Assembly: GCA_012064415.1 (NCBI GenBank)
Contig: SSNU01000066.1
Coordinates: 25,028 to 43,798, forward strand
Direction: 5' to 3'
Origin: Gyrodactylus bullatarudis
Taxonomy: Eukaryota > Platyhelminthes > Monogenea > Gyrodactylidea > Gyrodactylidae
Length of the DNA stretch: 18,771 bases
In this document: in pieces, positions 16,817 to 18,771 of the stretch
Position numbering within the stretch: position 1 is the first letter of the stretch
Layout: every line of letters begins with the position of its first letter
Made by a program: the position numbers and the translations under genes
Notes under the pieces: generated by a model
What the model was told of the DNA's origin: nothing
The model's input: only the letters and a program-made list of their open reading frames with translations
Databases searched by the model: none

Positions 16817-17296
16817 GTTACAAAATGGAGTAAACTTGGTAAAGCTGCCAAGCTACTTGAAAATTTTATCGCTAGTTCTATCCAGAAGCTTATTGGTAAC
16901 GAAATTGAAATGATAACACAGGGGATCATGAAAAATTCAAAATTAAGGTAAATGAGAAAAGTAAACTGAGGAGTAATAAGAGTTGTCAACGGGAACACTT
17001 TGAAATACATTAACGAGATGGACCAATGGAAGCCATGAAAAATTTTGCATTGGAATGGTATTAAAATGTTACAGGGGTAGAGTTTGAAGAGACCTGGCGA
17101 AATATAACGTTTATCACTCAAGTATACGCTAGTTTTGTCTAATCTTCCTTGTGAGTTTAGAACCAAACGAAAATATTCTTGACGAAGTTCGGCAATATCG
17201 ATCAAATGAATTACTTTCATTATTGTAAATAAGAAGAAATTGATGCCTAGGATTTCACAAATAAGGCCTTTATTTCGGGCATACTCATCAGTGTGA
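16817..17296 (+). CDS. Possible spliced gene of a repeated family (unrecognised)
   Basis: Reading with tiny introns gives chains of open exons on the plus strand. The firmest is the C-terminal chain: about 17085-17121 (RDLAKYNVYHS), intron 39 nt (17122-17160), 17161-17224 (NPNENILDEVRQY..), intron 26 nt (17225-17250) and 17251-17296 (ISQIRPLFRAYSSV, stop). Phases agree at both junctions. Further upstream 16817-16947 is open (KLGKAAKLLENF, SSIQKLIGNEIEMI) and ends at a GTAAAT donor, with a 33-nt candidate intron. How it joins the C-terminal part is unclear. Copies at 9090, 10850 and 13560 share KYxxYH, ILDEVRQY or PLFRAYSSV. Synonymous differences in ILDEVRQY favour this strand. I do not recognise the protein. 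A 232-codon minus-str frame (16603-17301) covers the same DNA and is the rival reading. Confidence 0.35.
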
Positions 17297-17310
17297 TACA
17301 TGCCATATAT
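16990..17310. repeat. Dispersed repeat family (copy 1, longest)
   Basis: This is the most complete copy. 17015-17205 matches 13560-13795, 17237-17310 matches 9095-9185, and the KYxxYH block matches 10870-10890. Copies occur in both M16 introns and intergenic DNA, so the family is mobile or was spread by segmental duplication. Confidence 0.75.
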
Positions 17311-17320
17311 ATAAGGTTTT

Positions 17321-17910
17321 AGAAAAATTGAACGACAAAGGTTATTGGTTAAAATTATTTTCCTAAGGAGTTTTTTCCATTGACATTGAGAATTGTAAAT
17401 AATCTATTTAACACAGACAAAATTCATCACTATTGAAGATACTCTGCGAATAATATTATAAGTTATGACTCATAACACCTCGATTCAAAATATATACCTA
17501 AACTAAGTTTTAGGGAGGGGTAGAGAATATAACGTTATGTGTGAAAGAGTAGGAATGTTAAACTTATGAACTGTAATTATAGTCGATTCTAAATTCATGA
17601 ATGATGTGATTTTTTTTCAGATCCAAACTTAAAAACTAATTTTCTGCGAGATCTATCATGCTGGCTTAATGTAAATTTCACAACCCAGTTAAAAGGGAAT
17701 TTTCTATCGAATGGTGCTAATATCTTGATCAGGAAGTTAATAATAACAGAGTTATTTCATTTCATTAATGCGTGATGCAAGAAACTTAATTTTTATTTCT
17801 TGTTAAAGCCAAGAAAATTCTCTTTTCAACTATATATAGAATCATATTTTCTAACACGTAATCATAATGGGGGAAGAGAGTAGAAACAGAAAATGTGGAT
17901 AGGGAAAAAC
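17321..17910. repeat. Partner of the 16050-16590 duplication, no gene recognised
   Basis: Roughly 17510-17910 aligns loosely with 16050-16440. Marks include GTTATGTGTGAAAG against GTAATGTGTAAAG, ATCGAATGGT, and GAGAGTAGAAA against GAGAGTAAAAA just before the promoter-like cassette. No reliable reading frame is present. Confidence 0.4.
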
Positions 17911-17914
17911 TATG

Positions 17915-18030
17915 CTTCAATCTCATTGGTTGATACGACACTCCAATATTATTGGTCAATGAAATTGGGGCAGAGAGGTAAAGGATTATTTTTTGGGTAG
18001 AGTTATCTCGAGGCATTATCTATGCAACTC
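17915..18030 (+). promoter_or_regulatory. CCAAT/TATA promoter-like cassette 2
   Basis: ATTGGT at 17925 and 17951, GGCAGAGAGGTAAAG (a decayed TATA position, about 17978) and GGGTAGAGTTATCTCGAGGC are followed by ATTATCTATGCAA. The order and spacing are as in cassette 1. It could serve the candidate gene beginning at 18276. Confidence 0.4.
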
Positions 18031-18074
18031 ACTGTACAGTCAATTCCACAGATGATGAAACGCTAGTTGAATTA

Positions 18075-18140
18075 TTTTCATACCCCAATTATATTTATAC
18101 CTCTTCTCCTCGTTTTGTACGACCAATAGAATTCAAGATA
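18075..18140 (-). promoter_or_regulatory. CCAAT/TATA promoter-like cassette 3, opposite strand
   Basis: On the minus strand GAATTCTATTGGTCG (18133 downward), AAAACGAGGAGAAGAGG and TATAAATAT (18099-18091) reproduce the order of cassette 1 (GAATTCCATTGGTCA, AAAACGAGCAGAGAGG, TATATAA). It faces cassette 2, so the pair is convergent. Confidence 0.4.
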
Positions 18141-18275
18141 CTCAACTACTAATCAGATGCGAGTATTTTTAAACCAGATTTTTCACTCATTCTCCCTTTT
18201 ACCTTCCGAGGATTTCTACGATGAATGATGAAATAAAATGTCTTAATATTATTATTATACATCTTAATAATTAAC

Positions 18276-18711
18276 ATGAAAAATTTGAGTTATAAATTAA
18301 AATTCTTGAATATGAAATCAGGTAAGCGTCTATATGTAAAAGTCAAATATTAGTCTACTTTAGATCATATGGGTTATAGGAGATTTTAAATCAGTGAGAT
18401 TATCACAGTCTAATGAACTAACTATTTGTGCTGCTAGCGATAGGCTTACAGAAGAAAATGATCTCAACAGGAGACATTTCGTGGGTTGTAAGAATGTTCA
18501 TGATTAAATCAAAAATCAACAAGTTTATTTTACATTAAAATTAAATTCGACTTTCACTCTTTTACTATTCACCCCGCAGACCATATTTTCATTACTTTAA
18601 TTTGCATTAACACATTTACAGTCATCCGACGAAATTAAAGGACAATTAAACGAATTTAGTGAAGAGCAATACAAAATTAGTAAACATTTGACAAAATTAG
18701 AAGAGAGTTGA
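18276..18711 (+). CDS. Possible small three-exon gene, coiled-coil C-terminus
   Basis: Exon 18276-18321 (MKNLSYKLKF..) ends at GTAAGC. A 58-nt intron (18322-18379) leads to 18380-18480, reading SVRLSQSNELTICAAS then RLTEENDLNRRHF, with a weaker GTGGGT donor. A 141-nt intron ending CATTTACAG leads to 18622-18711 (SSDEIKGQLNEFSEEQYKIS, HLTKLEES, stop). All phases fit, giving 78 residues with a charged, heptad-like C-terminus. Beyond the stop the same frame repeats the motif (SGQLYEFRKT) about 102 bases after QLNEF, so the protein may continue past the edge through another intron, or the stop may be a lesion. I do not recognise the family; the exon choice rests only on open frames and splice-site shape. 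Confidence 0.35.
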
Positions 18712-18771
18712 TCGTAATTGAAAAAGGGAGAAGACAAAAAAAGTGGACAATTATACGAATTTAGAAAAACA

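Noticed and set aside
1..18771. Prokaryotic features: CRISPR arrays, operons, rRNA or tRNA genes
   Set aside because: No regularly spaced repeats, no tRNA or rRNA-like segments recognised, and the spliced gene and LINEs show a eukaryotic genome.

Overview
The window is animal-type eukaryotic DNA: very AT-rich, with no operons or ribosome binding sites, one spliced protein gene, and many transposon remains. The most useful clue to its origin is intron size. The gene has introns of 27, 39, 28, 37, 33 and 48 nt next to three long ones full of repeats. Introns this short are known from a few invertebrate groups, such as dicyemids and the 5' ends of some flatworm genes. That placement is inference only; I cannot name the species.

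Layout. 1-3430 (minus strand): two pieces of LINE-type retrotransposons head to tail. The first has ORF1 and the endonuclease end of ORF2, running off the left edge. The second is a 5'-truncated reverse-transcriptase 3' half. 3642-4379: a foldback element with TA target duplications. 4608-7183: a complete CMC-like (CACTA/Chapaev-type) DNA transposon with TTA target duplications, 385-bp almost identical inverted termini and a broken transposase. 7521-7737: a 217-bp piggyBac-type MITE between TTAA sites.

8174-14920 (minus): a ten-exon M16 metallopeptidase gene of the insulysin/nardilysin family, about 501 residues. It keeps the HxxEH...E zinc site and ends after what would be the N-terminal half of a full insulysin. 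Its long introns hold a mariner relic, an internally deleted piggyBac element (10942-12252), another inverted-repeat element (12262-13104) and copies of a dispersed repeat.

15185-15812 (plus): a Tigger/pogo transposase relic that carries a 28-nt intron-like interruption. 15813-18771: degenerate direct repeats, three CCAAT/TATA promoter-like cassettes, a member of a repeated sequence family that may be a spliced plus-strand gene with tiny introns (about 16817-17296), and a possible small coiled-coil gene at the right edge (18276-18711).

The M16 gene is the only confident host gene. The other recognisable coding material is transposon-derived and mostly broken. All assignments come from reading the sequence and remembered family motifs; no search was run.
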